From the NCBI GenBank assembly GCA_029940175.1, contig JAOZRM010000048.1:1-17202 (forward strand): a DNA stretch of 17,202 bases. The letters are read 5' to 3'. This DNA is from Candidatus Sabulitectum sp. GTDB taxonomy: Bacteria; Fermentibacterota; Fermentibacteria; Fermentibacterales; JCC-6. A program made the translations under genes and the position numbers. Positions 7,235 through 15,623 of this stretch are shown piece after piece. Position 1 is the first letter of the stretch; each line of letters starts with the position of its first letter. The notes beneath the pieces were generated by a model, which had not been told where the DNA came from, made no database searches, and saw only the letters and a list, made by a program, of their open reading frames with translations.

Positions 7235-8158
7235 ATGGTGATATCGTTACCTTACAGCAGTTGTTTCTTTGAGAATGTTCCGCTGATGTTCCTTAACCTG
7301 GATAACCTGGTCAAGGGTGGAGCGGTACTTCGTGACTTTAAGAAAGACTCTTACTGGGCGATTTCAGCCGGTGAAGAAGTGTTTGCCAGGATGATCTTCA
7401 GGCAGGGGAAACCATATTTTATTCATGGTGTGGAGAGTCTTAATTCGGCTTCTTTTGTAAATACAATTAAGAGAGACAAGAGAGAGCTCTTTCTCTCTCT
7501 TCATTTTCTTGAGCCGGGCTCTCTGGGACCTGTTATTAAATATCTTTGTGAGGAACCGGTACTCACGGAACTGGACAATTCCAGTGGTGAACTGGTTCAG
7601 CTTCTCAAATCCCTGAGCAAATCCGGTGAATCCGGAATGATCAGTCTTCACACTGAATCCGGGATTGCTTTGATACCTATCAGAAGTGGCAAGATATCCA
7701 AAGGTTTTCTCCCGGGTAGAACCATCAAAGGAAAGGCACTTGTCAGCTTTCTAAAATCTCCTGAAGGTTCTGGAATGGCCGAATTCATTGATGGAGAAGT
7801 GGCGGAACCATCAATCCTGGGAATTGGTGAGATCACTCTGATTCTTACAGCGGTGAATGCCTGGCTGGAGTCACTTGGCCCGGTATGGCCCCAGAGCAGA
7901 GCGATAGTTCCTGCCTATGTGGAGAAGATAAGATCCAGATATCCTTCTCTTGAACCTCTGGATTATTCACCGGAGGAGTTCCTTACCCTTGGTAGTTTCA
8001 TCACAGACTCTTCAGATTTCCCCAAGGCTATTGCTCTTCTCATAAAATCCCTGTGCAAGAAACACCCATCTCCTGATACTGCACTGAAACTTTTTAAGCG
8101 AATCAACAAGGACAGAACCGTGGCTCTTAAGACCACTGGTTTACTGGATATTTTATAA
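7235..8158 (+). CDS. Hypothetical protein coupled to lepB (weakly DUF4388/PatA-like pattern)
   Basis: A 307-residue protein that I do not recognise. The frame is open upstream into lepB, but the likely start is ATG 7235, one base after the lepB stop (TGATATG), implying translational coupling. No signal peptide, membrane helix or cysteine motif is visible, so it is probably cytoplasmic. Two similar short patterns occur: YWAISAGEEVFARMIFRQGKPYF near residues 42-64 and GMISLHTESGIALIPIRSGKI near 133-153. Each looks like strand-strand then a [RG]xGK turn, as in DUF4388-type domains that are often tied to two-component or GTPase signalling. That link is only a pattern impression. The C-terminal 60 residues are helical and basic. 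It ends exactly where the convergent ktrA gene ends, with no spacer. Confidence 0.75.
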   Translation: MVISLPYSSCFFENVPLMFLNLDNLVKGGAVLRDFKKDSYWAISAGEEVFARMIFRQGKPYFIHGVESLNSASFVNTIKRDKRELFLSLHFLEPGSLGPVIKYLCEEPVLTELDNSSGELVQLLKSLSKSGESGMISLHTESGIALIPIRSGKISKGFLPGRTIKGKALVSFLKSPEGSGMAEFIDGEVAEPSILGIGEITLILTAVNAWLESLGPVWPQSRAIVPAYVEKIRSRYPSLEPLDYSPEEFLTLGSFITDSSDFPKAIALLIKSLCKKHPSPDTALKLFKRINKDRTVALKTTGLLDIL

Positions 8159-8833
8159 TTAACTCCTGGTTTCCAGGAATTGTTTTATGTGTGCACTTGA
8201 ACCGATCAGCCAGAGAAGATCTCCCTCTTTGAGTACATCTTCCGGATTTGGGATTCTGTAGTCAAGTTCACCATTTTCCCTGACAGTGCCAAAGAAGGCT
8301 ATGTTGATCTCGTAGGTTCTGCGGATGTCAAGATCTCTGATTCTTTTACCCAGCATGAGCTTTCCAGGCTCGGTGACTATCAGTTCCATGTCCGATCGAA
8401 GAGGTACAACTTCCTGAACTTTTGAGTATGTGATCTCTTTGGCTCTTGTGATCCCCTGCTCATGTTCCGGGCGATAAATTTTATCCGCCCCCACGGCTTC
8501 CAGGATCAATTCTTCTCTGTCATTGCTTGCCCGGCTGAATACGGTAACACCAAGATCTTTGAGAATCTTGGTTATTATCACGGTATTTCCAAAATTTTCG
8601 CCAATGGCCACTATTGCCAGATCAAGGTTTCCAACTCCGTATCCCTTTAGCTGTTTCTCATTAGTGCAGTCAAAGCATATCGCATTATAAACTTTGCTGG
8701 ATATGTTGTTCACCAGTTCCTGCTTGATGTCAATTGCAATAACTTCTGCATCTTGTTCAACAAGCTCATTTGCAAGACTGCTGCCGAAAGTGCCCAGACC
8801 GATAACTGCTATCTTTTTGGGTGTCTTTTTCAT
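8159..8833 (-). CDS. ktrA: Potassium uptake regulator, RCK-domain protein (KtrA/TrkA)
   Basis: A 224-residue cytosolic gating subunit of a Ktr/Trk potassium channel. RCK_N (about 7-130) has the Rossmann motif IAVIGLGTFGSSLA (Gly12, Gly14, Gly17) with Asp35 at the end of strand 2, fitting NAD(H)/ATP binding. RCK_C (about 140-220) covers ELIVTEPGKLMLGKRIRDLDIR through EGDLLWLIGSS. Length equals the single-RCK KtrA type; E. coli TrkA is a tandem twice this size. It follows ktrB by six bases, and its SD (TAGGA, 8842-8838) incorporates the ktrB stop codon TAG, a tight coupling arrangement. Confidence 0.93.
   Translation of the reverse strand: MKKTPKKIAVIGLGTFGSSLANELVEQDAEVIAIDIKQELVNNISSKVYNAICFDCTNEKQLKGYGVGNLDLAIVAIGENFGNTVIITKILKDLGVTVFSRASNDREELILEAVGADKIYRPEHEQGITRAKEITYSKVQEVVPLRSDMELIVTEPGKLMLGKRIRDLDIRRTYEINIAFFGTVRENGELDYRIPNPEDVLKEGDLLWLIGSSAHIKQFLETRS
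8164..8186 (+). terminator. Weak intrinsic terminator for the lepB unit, inside the 3' end of ktrA
   Basis: TCCTGG, loop TTT, CCAGGA forms a perfect 6-bp stem (8164-8178), followed by ATTGTTTT. The stem is short and the T tract is interrupted, so activity is uncertain. It sits six bases past the stop of the unrecognised gene and overlaps the last codons of ktrA on the other strand. Confidence 0.35.
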
Positions 8834-8839
8834 TTTTTC

Positions 8840-10573
8840 CTACCCTATGGTTATTCTGGCTTCAGGGTAACTGTACAGTGAAGTCATTACTCTTGAAGTG
8901 GCTGCTGCCAGGGTTGCCGGTGCAATTCTTCCAATAAACATTGTAACAATGATAATCCATTTGCCTGCTGTGGAAAGAGACTCAGTTACTCCAGTGGAAA
9001 GACCAACGGTACCGAATGCACTCATGGACTCGAAAATATAATCCATGGAGGAGAAGGGATTCTCACTGCCTGTTTCCGTTATCAGAAGAAGGAAGCTGCT
9101 AAGTCCGAAGGTCGCCATTCCTATCAGCAGTATGGCGCCCGCTCTCTGCAGGTCGAAGTTGGGAATCTTTCTTCTCCATATCTCCGGTGATTTTCTTCGA
9201 AATATCAGGGATCTTAGAGAGAGAACAAGAAGGCCGATAGTGGTTGTTTTCACTCCTCCACCGGTGCCGCCGGGAGATGCACCAATGAACATGAATATCA
9301 GAAAGAACCATTTAACTGGAGAGATGAGAGTTGATGTTGGTATAGTATTGAATCCTGCAGTTCTGGTAGTTACTCCCTGAAGGTAGCTGTTGGCAAGCTT
9401 CTGCCAGATGCTTAGTCCACCCAGAGAATTGTTCCATTCAAGAGCAAGAAACAAACCAGTACCGAGGATTATGAGGACTGCAGTGATCATGAGTACAAAT
9501 CTCACTTGAACCGGAAGAATCTGTTTTCTGCCGGTTTTTATTCTCATAAGCCAGTGTCTGCCCAATGTGGTGAGAAGCATGAATCCCAGTCCGCCGAGAA
9601 CGATCAGTGAACCGATGATCAAGGAAGTTGATGGAGAGTCTATAAAACCCTCAAGATTGTTGCTGTTCAAACTGAAACCTGCATTACAGAATGCACTTAT
9701 ACTGTGAAAAACAGATTGCCAGACAGTGTCTGCTGTGCTCCATTGCAATGATTCAATGCCGGACCAGGTATTGTACAACAGGAGAGCCCCAACAGTTTCA
9801 ATGATCAGTGTCCAGATAAGAATGGAAAGAAGAATGTGTTTTAGATCATTGGTGAATTCGCTATCCATGAGCCTTGACAGGTTCCTGGCACCTGCCAGAC
9901 CCATCTGCTGACCGAAAGACATGGCGAAAAAGGCAGCAAATGTCATCAACCCCAACCCACCAACCTGGATAAGAATGAGGATGATCAGCTGACCGATGAA
10001 TGTGAAATCTGTCGCTGTATCCATTACTATCAGACCTGTTACACAAGTGGCACTGGCAGAGGTAAAAAGTGCATCCACCGGAGATATGCCGGAGGTAGTG
10101 GCTCTGGGAGTTAGAAGAAGAGCAGCGCCCAGAAGAATGACCATTGTGAAACTGGAACCTAGAATCAGAGCAGGTGAAATATTACCTGCAAGTTTTATCA
10201 ATCCACTGAATATCATAATGAATGCCATAGCAACCAGATAACCGTTTGCAACCTGAGAGATTGTCCATCCATGGATGTTTCCTGAAGTTTCACCACTGAT
10301 TATCGCAGTTAGTCCTCCAGCGAGGAAAAACACGCTTAGTATTATCTGCCATGGTCTGCTCTTTATGTCATTCCAGCCTCTGGTGGAGCTCAGAATAGAG
10401 GCAAAAAGGGCAATTGCTTCAAGAAATAGGAGAGCTTGAAGGATATCGATCACAATGATATTGCTGAATCGGAACAGATATCTGAGAAGAATCAGCATGG
10501 TGACGGCTAGAATATTGGAAATGCTCAGTGGCCATTCAAGGAGCATTTTTTTCCAATCAGGTGTCTTCGCCAA
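8840..10573 (-). CDS. ktrB: Potassium channel subunit, TrkH/KtrB family
   Basis: A 577-residue ion-conducting subunit for K+ (possibly Na+-coupled) uptake. All four M1-P-M2 selectivity-filter segments with the conserved Gly are present in order: SATCVTGL (about residues 172-181), SAFCNAGFS, TTRTAGFN and SAFGTVGLS. The protein has an extra N-terminal region of about 130 residues with about four membrane helices ahead of the KtrB core; minimal KtrB proteins are about 440-450 residues. The start was set at TTG 10573 because GGGAGG lies seven bases upstream (10586-10581); a longer in-frame TTG at 10600 lacks such a site. With ktrA downstream it makes a complete Ktr-type system. All four filters have glycine, which in this family fits K+ selectivity. 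Confidence 0.92.
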   Translation of the reverse strand: MAKTPDWKKMLLEWPLSISNILAVTMLILLRYLFRFSNIIVIDILQALLFLEAIALFASILSSTRGWNDIKSRPWQIILSVFFLAGGLTAIISGETSGNIHGWTISQVANGYLVAMAFIMIFSGLIKLAGNISPALILGSSFTMVILLGAALLLTPRATTSGISPVDALFTSASATCVTGLIVMDTATDFTFIGQLIILILIQVGGLGLMTFAAFFAMSFGQQMGLAGARNLSRLMDSEFTNDLKHILLSILIWTLIIETVGALLLYNTWSGIESLQWSTADTVWQSVFHSISAFCNAGFSLNSNNLEGFIDSPSTSLIIGSLIVLGGLGFMLLTTLGRHWLMRIKTGRKQILPVQVRFVLMITAVLIILGTGLFLALEWNNSLGGLSIWQKLANSYLQGVTTRTAGFNTIPTSTLISPVKWFFLIFMFIGASPGGTGGGVKTTTIGLLVLSLRSLIFRRKSPEIWRRKIPNFDLQRAGAILLIGMATFGLSSFLLLITETGSENPFSSMDYIFESMSAFGTVGLSTGVTESLSTAGKWIIIVTMFIGRIAPATLAAATSRVMTSLYSYPEARITIG

Positions 10574-10662
10574 AGTGTTTCCTCCCTGTTGCCCTTTCAA
10601 GCATATTTAAACATACAGATTTTGAACGGTAAGCCAAACAATAACAAAAAAGGAGACAAAGA
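10574..10662. other. Divergent intergenic region between ktrB and the aldolase-pyr operon
   Basis: An AT-rich 89-base stretch. Toward the right, AGGAG at 10651-10655 precedes ATG 10663 by seven bases. A weak + promoter reading is TTGCCC (10589-10594), a 17-base spacer and CATACA (10612-10617). On the minus strand, TTACCG, 17 bases, TAAATA is equally weak. I saw no attenuator hairpin, no PyrR-type anti-terminator and no riboswitch, so regulation of the pyr genes is not evident here. Confidence 0.35.
10581..10586 (-). promoter_or_regulatory. Ribosome binding site GGGAGG fixing the ktrB TTG start
   Basis: On the minus strand, GGGAGG followed by AAACACT and then TTG (10573-10571). The spacer of seven bases is ideal. 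No ATG occurs in frame nearby. Confidence 0.6.
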
Positions 10663-11925
10663 ATGGACACCTCTCTTTACCAGCGGTTTCTGGACCTCAG
10701 GCCACTTAATGTGATCAAGGCTCTTCCAGGAAGCAGATGCGCTCTTGTGAGCGGTCGTGATATCGCCAGGATTGCAGAAGCAAATAACGCAATTGTAATG
10801 GCCTGTAACATCAGAAATCCCCTGAGTGCCCTGGGAATACTCACCGCAGCAAAGAAAGCAGACAGTTTTGTATTGCTTGAGCTTGCAAAATCCGAGGCGA
10901 CGTACACCGGTGTTAATTTTACCAATCTGCCCTCTTTAGCCATGAACTATTCCAGCCTTCTTGGAGACCATGTGGTTTATTCTCTACACATGGATCATTT
11001 CGCCATCAAATCACCTGAGGATCTCATGGGTGCGCTGAAGGTGGTTCCAAATGCCATTTCCATGGGCTGGACGTCAGTTGCCGTTGATGCTTCCCATAAT
11101 CACGACTGGGAAAACCTTATGTACACCAGAGATCTTGCCATGCACATTCCTCCTTACATCGGTCTTGAAACAGAGGTTGGCGAGATAAAGGGAGCTGGTG
11201 TTCTAACCACAGTAGAAGAAGCAGACTACTACATTGGCGGATTAAACTCATGGGGAATTTTCCCGGATTTTCTAGCCATAAGCAATGGATCCAAGCATGG
11301 TACATATGATACATCTGCAGGTGAGAATGAGGGTATTGATCTGAAACGCACCAGAGCCATAGCAGATGTAATTGCAAAGTATGGGGTGACAATTGCCCAA
11401 CATGGCATCAGCGGAACCCCTCTTGATAAGGTGGGACATTTCAGGGATTACGGTATAAACAAGGGTAATGTTGGAACTCTCTGGCAGAATATCCTTTTTG
11501 GTCTTGAAATGGATCCGGAGAGTGGTAATGCTGTAATGGATAACGGAAGCTATGTGAAGAGGGGAGATAAGGGTATTCCCATGGAGCTCTGGAATAGAAT
11601 GGTCAAGGCTGCTGATGCAAAGGGCTGGGCTCGGAATTCCGGTAACTACAAGAAACTTAACCTTTCTTTCCACTCTGAGATAATGGCTCTGCCCGGTGAG
11701 TATCGAAAGAGAATTCTGGATGAAACGGAAAAATGGGCTCTCAGATTCTTTGAAGCATTTGGTTCCGTGGGATTGGGTTCCGAAGTTATAAAGACTATTG
11801 TTGACAGAGGAGACTGGAACTCCACACCGGAAAGAGAGATAGTTGCCCGCAGAGGCTGTTCCACCCTTGGGAATGCTCCCGACGGAGGAACTGCAGCAGA
11901 CGATGGAAAGGACTACTCGGACTGA
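10663..11925 (+). CDS. Class II fructose-bisphosphate aldolase-like protein
   Basis: A 420-residue (beta/alpha)8 protein of the zinc-dependent class II aldolase family, which cleaves or forms ketose bisphosphates such as fructose 1,6-bisphosphate. The signature residues are present in order: HMDHF with the catalytic Asp111 and zinc ligand His112, GLETEVGEIKG (Glu169/Glu171 region), SNGSKHGTY with His212, and AQHGISGTP with His247 in the phosphate loop. It diverges from FbaA in detail (HMDHF for HxDHC, ISG for GSG) and is longer than the usual 285-360 residues, with an additional helical C-terminal region of about 100 residues. The exact substrate is thus uncertain: fructose bisphosphate, tagatose bisphosphate or another sugar phosphate. 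ATG 10663 has a good AGGAG. Its stop is four bases before pyrC, so it probably heads the pyr operon. Confidence 0.85.
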   Translation: MDTSLYQRFLDLRPLNVIKALPGSRCALVSGRDIARIAEANNAIVMACNIRNPLSALGILTAAKKADSFVLLELAKSEATYTGVNFTNLPSLAMNYSSLLGDHVVYSLHMDHFAIKSPEDLMGALKVVPNAISMGWTSVAVDASHNHDWENLMYTRDLAMHIPPYIGLETEVGEIKGAGVLTTVEEADYYIGGLNSWGIFPDFLAISNGSKHGTYDTSAGENEGIDLKRTRAIADVIAKYGVTIAQHGISGTPLDKVGHFRDYGINKGNVGTLWQNILFGLEMDPESGNAVMDNGSYVKRGDKGIPMELWNRMVKAADAKGWARNSGNYKKLNLSFHSEIMALPGEYRKRILDETEKWALRFFEAFGSVGLGSEVIKTIVDRGDWNSTPEREIVARRGCSTLGNAPDGGTAADDGKDYSD

Positions 11926-11929
11926 GCAA

Positions 11930-13207
11930 ATGGATGAGACTATAGAAATTCTTAGCGGTGTCAGGCTTATCAATCCCCTGTCGGATTTTGATGACATTGT
12001 TGATATAGCCATTGACCGTCACAGTGTTAAATGGATCAGGAAAGCATCTGGTTCACCATCCGGACTGTGGCTGATTCCAGGCCTGGTGGATATGCATGTT
12101 CACCTGAGAACCCCCGGATACCAGGATGCCGAAACTCTTGAAACCGGTCTTCGAGCTGCAATTGCCGGTGGAGTAACATCTGTTGGAATGATGCCCAACA
12201 CCACGCCTGCACTGGACTCTCTCACTCTTACGATGGAAGTCGCAGGCAGAGGAAATTCCCTGGGGCTGGCTGAGATAGAGCCAATTCCCTGTGTTACAGC
12301 AGGCCGCAGAGGAGAGCATTGTGTGGACTTTGAGGAGTTTGCCGAATCAGGCATTACCTGTTTCAGCGATGATGGAAGTCCCGTGGAAAGCAGCACGGCT
12401 CTTTCTGATGCTTTTCAGAGAATTGCTGCCTTCAACGGAGTTGTAATAGAGCATCCCGAGGTTACATCTCTTGCTGCTGGAGGGGCTGTTAATCTGGGAT
12501 TGGCTTCTACCGAAACAGAAAGCCCGGGGATTCCGGAGAGTGCAGAATATCTGGATGTGAAAAGATGTATAGATATTCTTCGCAATTCGAACAATTCGGC
12601 CAGACTTCATCTTACTCATCTTTCCTCTCCTGAGAGCATTCGACTGGCTCATCAGGCTTCTCTGGAGGGGCTTAGAGTTACATGTGATGTTACCCCTCAC
12701 CATCTTGCTCTGAACGAGGGAGAGGTTATTGCCCGTGGCCCGGTTGCAAAAATGAATCCTCCTCTTCGATCAGAGGAAAGCAGAAAGATGCTGGTTGGCA
12801 TGGTCAGAGATGGTATGGTCAGTGCTGTGGCCAGCGACCATGCACCTCACCCTGCATGCCGTAAGAACTTACCACTATCCAGTGCTGCATTTGGAATAAT
12901 AGGGCTGGAAACGCTGCTGCCGGTAACACTGAGCATTCTTGGTGGAGAGGCTGGAATGTATCCGATGGATATCATTCGTCTGCTTACCACAGCACCGGCA
13001 GAGATTCTCAGCAAGGAACCCCCGGAAATCGCTCCTGAAAAGAAATTGAATATGGTATTGTTTGACCCGGAACACAGGTGGACATACTCAAGTACCTTTT
13101 CCAGGTCAGCCAATTCTCCGTTTTTCGGGAGAAAGCTTACCGGCAAGGTACTCAGGGTCTGGTTCGGACGAGAGTTATACAGGGAGGGTGAATTTGTTTT
13201 TGTTTAA
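11930..13207 (+). CDS. pyrC: Dihydroorotase (type I)
   Basis: Zinc amidohydrolase that cyclises N-carbamoyl-L-aspartate to dihydroorotate, third step of UMP synthesis; 425 residues. Metal and active-site residues: His56 and His58 in VDMHVHLR, the MMPNT motif (87-91), Asp147-Asp148 in FSDDG (the type I signature), His175 in IEHPE, His230 in LTHLSS and Asp303 in ASDHAPH. The common HCED at the third zinc ligand reads HPEV here, keeping the His. VTPHHL (254-259) and NPPLR (276-280) are also conserved. The start was placed at ATG 11930, four bases after the aldolase stop; it has only a weak SD, and in-frame ATGs at 11903, 11873 and 11843 inside the aldolase gene are alternatives. Coupling from the aldolase is likely. 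Confidence 0.93.
   Translation: MDETIEILSGVRLINPLSDFDDIVDIAIDRHSVKWIRKASGSPSGLWLIPGLVDMHVHLRTPGYQDAETLETGLRAAIAGGVTSVGMMPNTTPALDSLTLTMEVAGRGNSLGLAEIEPIPCVTAGRRGEHCVDFEEFAESGITCFSDDGSPVESSTALSDAFQRIAAFNGVVIEHPEVTSLAAGGAVNLGLASTETESPGIPESAEYLDVKRCIDILRNSNNSARLHLTHLSSPESIRLAHQASLEGLRVTCDVTPHHLALNEGEVIARGPVAKMNPPLRSEESRKMLVGMVRDGMVSAVASDHAPHPACRKNLPLSSAAFGIIGLETLLPVTLSILGGEAGMYPMDIIRLLTTAPAEILSKEPPEIAPEKKLNMVLFDPEHRWTYSSTFSRSANSPFFGRKLTGKVLRVWFGRELYREGEFVFV
13182..13188 (+). promoter_or_regulatory. Ribosome binding site GGGAGGG for the TPR lipoprotein
   Basis: GGGAGGG inside the end of pyrC, five bases before TTG 13194. The overlapping GTG at 13188 is too close to use this SD. This site decides the start and gives a short signal peptide of standard lipoprotein form. 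Confidence 0.55.
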
Positions 13208-14855
13208 GCTTGCTATTCCCATTTTGTTACTTCTTACTTTTGGATGTGCTTACTACAATACATTCTACAACGCCAGATCCAGTTATGAAGAAGCTCTCGA
13301 GTATGCCAGGGAGCATCCTGATGATCCCGCGTCCCATGAAGAGACTCTTCTGGACGAAGCAGTCACAGGTGCAGGAAGGGTTCTTGCGCGGTATCCTGAC
13401 AGCAGATGGGTGGATGATGCGCAGCTGCTTCTCGGTAATGCTCTGCTGTTGCGGGGGCAGAGATCACTTACGGGAAGTGGCACAAGTGATTTCCAGGAAG
13501 CCATGAGATCTTTTGCTTCTGTTATTGTCATGACTGATGACAGATCTCTTCTTGACAGAGCGAGGCTCGGGCAGGGGAAGGCTGCCATTGAGCTTGGACG
13601 GTTTAATGATGCTGCTTCTTCTCTGGTGGAAGTTTCAAATGGTAACCGTGAGAGACATGCACTGAGCAGACTCCTTCTGTGTAAGGCATATCTGGAATCT
13701 GACCGTCCCGAGCTGGCAGCTTCTGTGTATGACACGCTGATCCCCTCAGGTGGTGACAGCCTTCGAGCTGAATACTACATCACAGGCGGAGAAATCCTCA
13801 CCGCTATGGGAATGCCAGACAGTGGTGCTGTTGTGTGTTTGCGTGCAACGTTAATAGAGGATAGGGGAGATGTTTTTTACAGGGCTCTGGTCACTGCTGC
13901 TGAATGCTACGTTGTGGCTGGTATGCCGGAGAAAGCTTCTCAGGAGCTAAACAGACTTTTGCTCGGATATCGTTCAGAAAGGGAAATGGCTGACATATCA
14001 CTGCTTAAGGGTAGAGCTGATGAGCTTGCAGGTGCTATTGAAGGGGCTCTGACAGCATATCTTGATGCAGTGGAGCTTGACGGCTACAGGGAAACAGGTG
14101 CCGAAGCTCTTTACCGTCGTGCTGTTCTCCTGGAGCAGGAAGAGAGGTATGATGACGCTCTGCTTGCTCTGAGAGAATGTGCATCACGACCCGGTGATTT
14201 TATGTGGTTAAGGCTTGCTGAGAACAGAGAGAGAAATCTTACTCTTTATAAAACTTATTCAGACAGCGCAGGCACAGCGGGTGGAGTGACAAAACTGCAC
14301 TACACTCTTCTGGCAGCTGAAAAAAGACTCGATCTTTATGGAATGGATTCTGAAGCTCGTGAGGGTTTTCTTGAGGTAGCAAACTCAGATCACATTCTTT
14401 TTGCTCCCATGGCTCAGGTTTTCCTGGTTGACAATGGTGGAGTACCTGACGATTCAATTGAGATTGTTTTGCTATCCGTGTTGAACAGAATACCCCAGAG
14501 CGATCTTGCTGGAAAGATCGAGGAGCGGCTTGGCCTTCCTCCCGGGAACCATGCTGCATCAAGACCTTCAGCATTGCTGGAAAGAGCCTGGGTGAGGATT
14601 GATAATCAAAATTGGGAGTCCGCATGGTCAAGTCTAAATGACCTGCTGGAATCTCCGTTTAGCTATGAAGTAAGAGCTGAAACATTATGGGCAGCCTACG
14701 TTGCCTCAGAGGCAGCAAGGATGGACGGGAGCATTGTTAACGGATATCTCAAGGAGTTGACAGATAACTACCCGGAGACCCCACAGGGCAGAGAAGCCGC
14801 ACTGAGACGAGCAGTCGGGCTTGAGGAAGAAGAGCCGGAAGATGAAGAGGAGTAG
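13194..14855 (+). CDS. TPR-repeat outer-envelope lipoprotein
   Basis: A 553-residue protein beginning at TTG 13194 and overlapping the end of pyrC by 14 bases. The signal peptide is short and hydrophobic with Cys18 in LLTFGC as the likely lipidation site. The mature protein opens with CAYYNTFYNARSSYEEAL, a pattern I associate with TPR lipoproteins of FCB-group bacteria. Then follow many helix-turn-helix repeats of tetratricopeptide type (for example VLARYPDSRWVDDAQLLLGNALL and ALYRRAVLLEQEERYDDALLAL), and a very acidic end, EEEEPEDEEE. No enzyme motif is visible; a scaffold role at the membrane, comparable with BamD or PorW/SprE proteins, is inference. It lies between pyrC and pyrK in the same transcript, which is unusual for an envelope protein. 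Confidence 0.85.
   Translation: MFLFKLAIPILLLLTFGCAYYNTFYNARSSYEEALEYAREHPDDPASHEETLLDEAVTGAGRVLARYPDSRWVDDAQLLLGNALLLRGQRSLTGSGTSDFQEAMRSFASVIVMTDDRSLLDRARLGQGKAAIELGRFNDAASSLVEVSNGNRERHALSRLLLCKAYLESDRPELAASVYDTLIPSGGDSLRAEYYITGGEILTAMGMPDSGAVVCLRATLIEDRGDVFYRALVTAAECYVVAGMPEKASQELNRLLLGYRSEREMADISLLKGRADELAGAIEGALTAYLDAVELDGYRETGAEALYRRAVLLEQEERYDDALLALRECASRPGDFMWLRLAENRERNLTLYKTYSDSAGTAGGVTKLHYTLLAAEKRLDLYGMDSEAREGFLEVANSDHILFAPMAQVFLVDNGGVPDDSIEIVLLSVLNRIPQSDLAGKIEERLGLPPGNHAASRPSALLERAWVRIDNQNWESAWSSLNDLLESPFSYEVRAETLWAAYVASEAARMDGSIVNGYLKELTDNYPETPQGREAALRRAVGLEEEEPEDEEE
14847..14852 (+). promoter_or_regulatory. Ribosome binding site GAGGAG for pyrK
   Basis: GAGGAG, within the acidic Glu codons at the end of the TPR gene, lies six bases before TTG 14859. 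It supports the TTG start. Confidence 0.55.
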
Positions 14856-14858
14856 ATC

Positions 14859-15623
14859 TTGACAGCAATTCGAGATTATGAATGTGCAGTGAAACACAGT
14901 GAAGAGGTACTTCCAGGGGTAATGAAAGTTGTTTTTGATTGTCCGGAAATGTCATCTGTTGCACTGCCGGGGCAATTCGTTCAGATAGAACCTTCGCCTG
15001 ACACTTTTCCTGTTACAAGAAGACCGATCACTATAAATTGTCTGACAGACAGCGGATTTGAGTTATTGTTTGATGTGATCGGCAGGGGTACTGAACTCAT
15101 GGCTCGCATGAAACAGGGGGATAGAGTCAGAGTACTAGGTCCTCTGGGGAACGGTTGGGTGGTTGATCCAGGATCGAAGTGGCTTCTTATTGGCGGAGGT
15201 CTTGGTGCTGCTGGTTTTCAGTTTCTTATGGATTCAGTCGAGTCCTCCCGGGTACTCATTGGTGCTTCAACCTCAGACAGAGTGATATCACTGCCGGCTT
15301 CTCATGTTGTAACGGAGGATGGTTCTGAAGGTGGGCAGGGGCTGGTAACAGCTTTGATCTCGGATGAACTTCTTGGTGGAGCAGATTCAATTGCAGTCTG
15401 CGGTCCTGTTGCAATGATGGAAGCGGTATGGAACAGTATTCCCGAAAAATACAGAGACAGAGTTCAGATTTCCACTGAGAGCCGCATGGGATGCGGCTGG
15501 GGAGTTTGCGATGGCTGTTCGATTCCCATGTCTGGAGGCGGTTACAAAAAGTGCTGCAAGGAAGGCCCTGTTTTCAGCGGTATTGAGATTGACTGGGAAG
15601 CATGGAAGGAGGCAGGACTATGA
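14859..15623 (+). CDS. pyrK: Dihydroorotate dehydrogenase B, electron transfer subunit
   Basis: A 254-residue FAD and [2Fe-2S] protein that passes electrons from dihydroorotate, oxidised by PyrD, to NAD+. A ferredoxin-reductase-like FAD domain (about 1-100) has RRPITI and GRGTELMARMKQGD; the NAD domain has GPLGNGW and LIGGGLGAAGF (about 110-125) and AVCGPVAMM. The cluster ligands are Cys212, Cys217, Cys220 and Cys232 (or Cys233) in GCGWGVCDGC...KKCC, the standard C-x4-C-x2-C-xn-C PyrK layout. It starts at TTG and overlaps pyrD by four bases (ATGA), as expected for subunits of one heterotetramer. Confidence 0.94.
   Translation: MTAIRDYECAVKHSEEVLPGVMKVVFDCPEMSSVALPGQFVQIEPSPDTFPVTRRPITINCLTDSGFELLFDVIGRGTELMARMKQGDRVRVLGPLGNGWVVDPGSKWLLIGGGLGAAGFQFLMDSVESSRVLIGASTSDRVISLPASHVVTEDGSEGGQGLVTALISDELLGGADSIAVCGPVAMMEAVWNSIPEKYRDRVQISTESRMGCGWGVCDGCSIPMSGGGYKKCCKEGPVFSGIEIDWEAWKEAGL

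Noticed and set aside
10601..10662. Pyrimidine attenuator or riboswitch before the operon
   Set aside because: The leader is short and AT-rich with no hairpin or U-tract arrangement.
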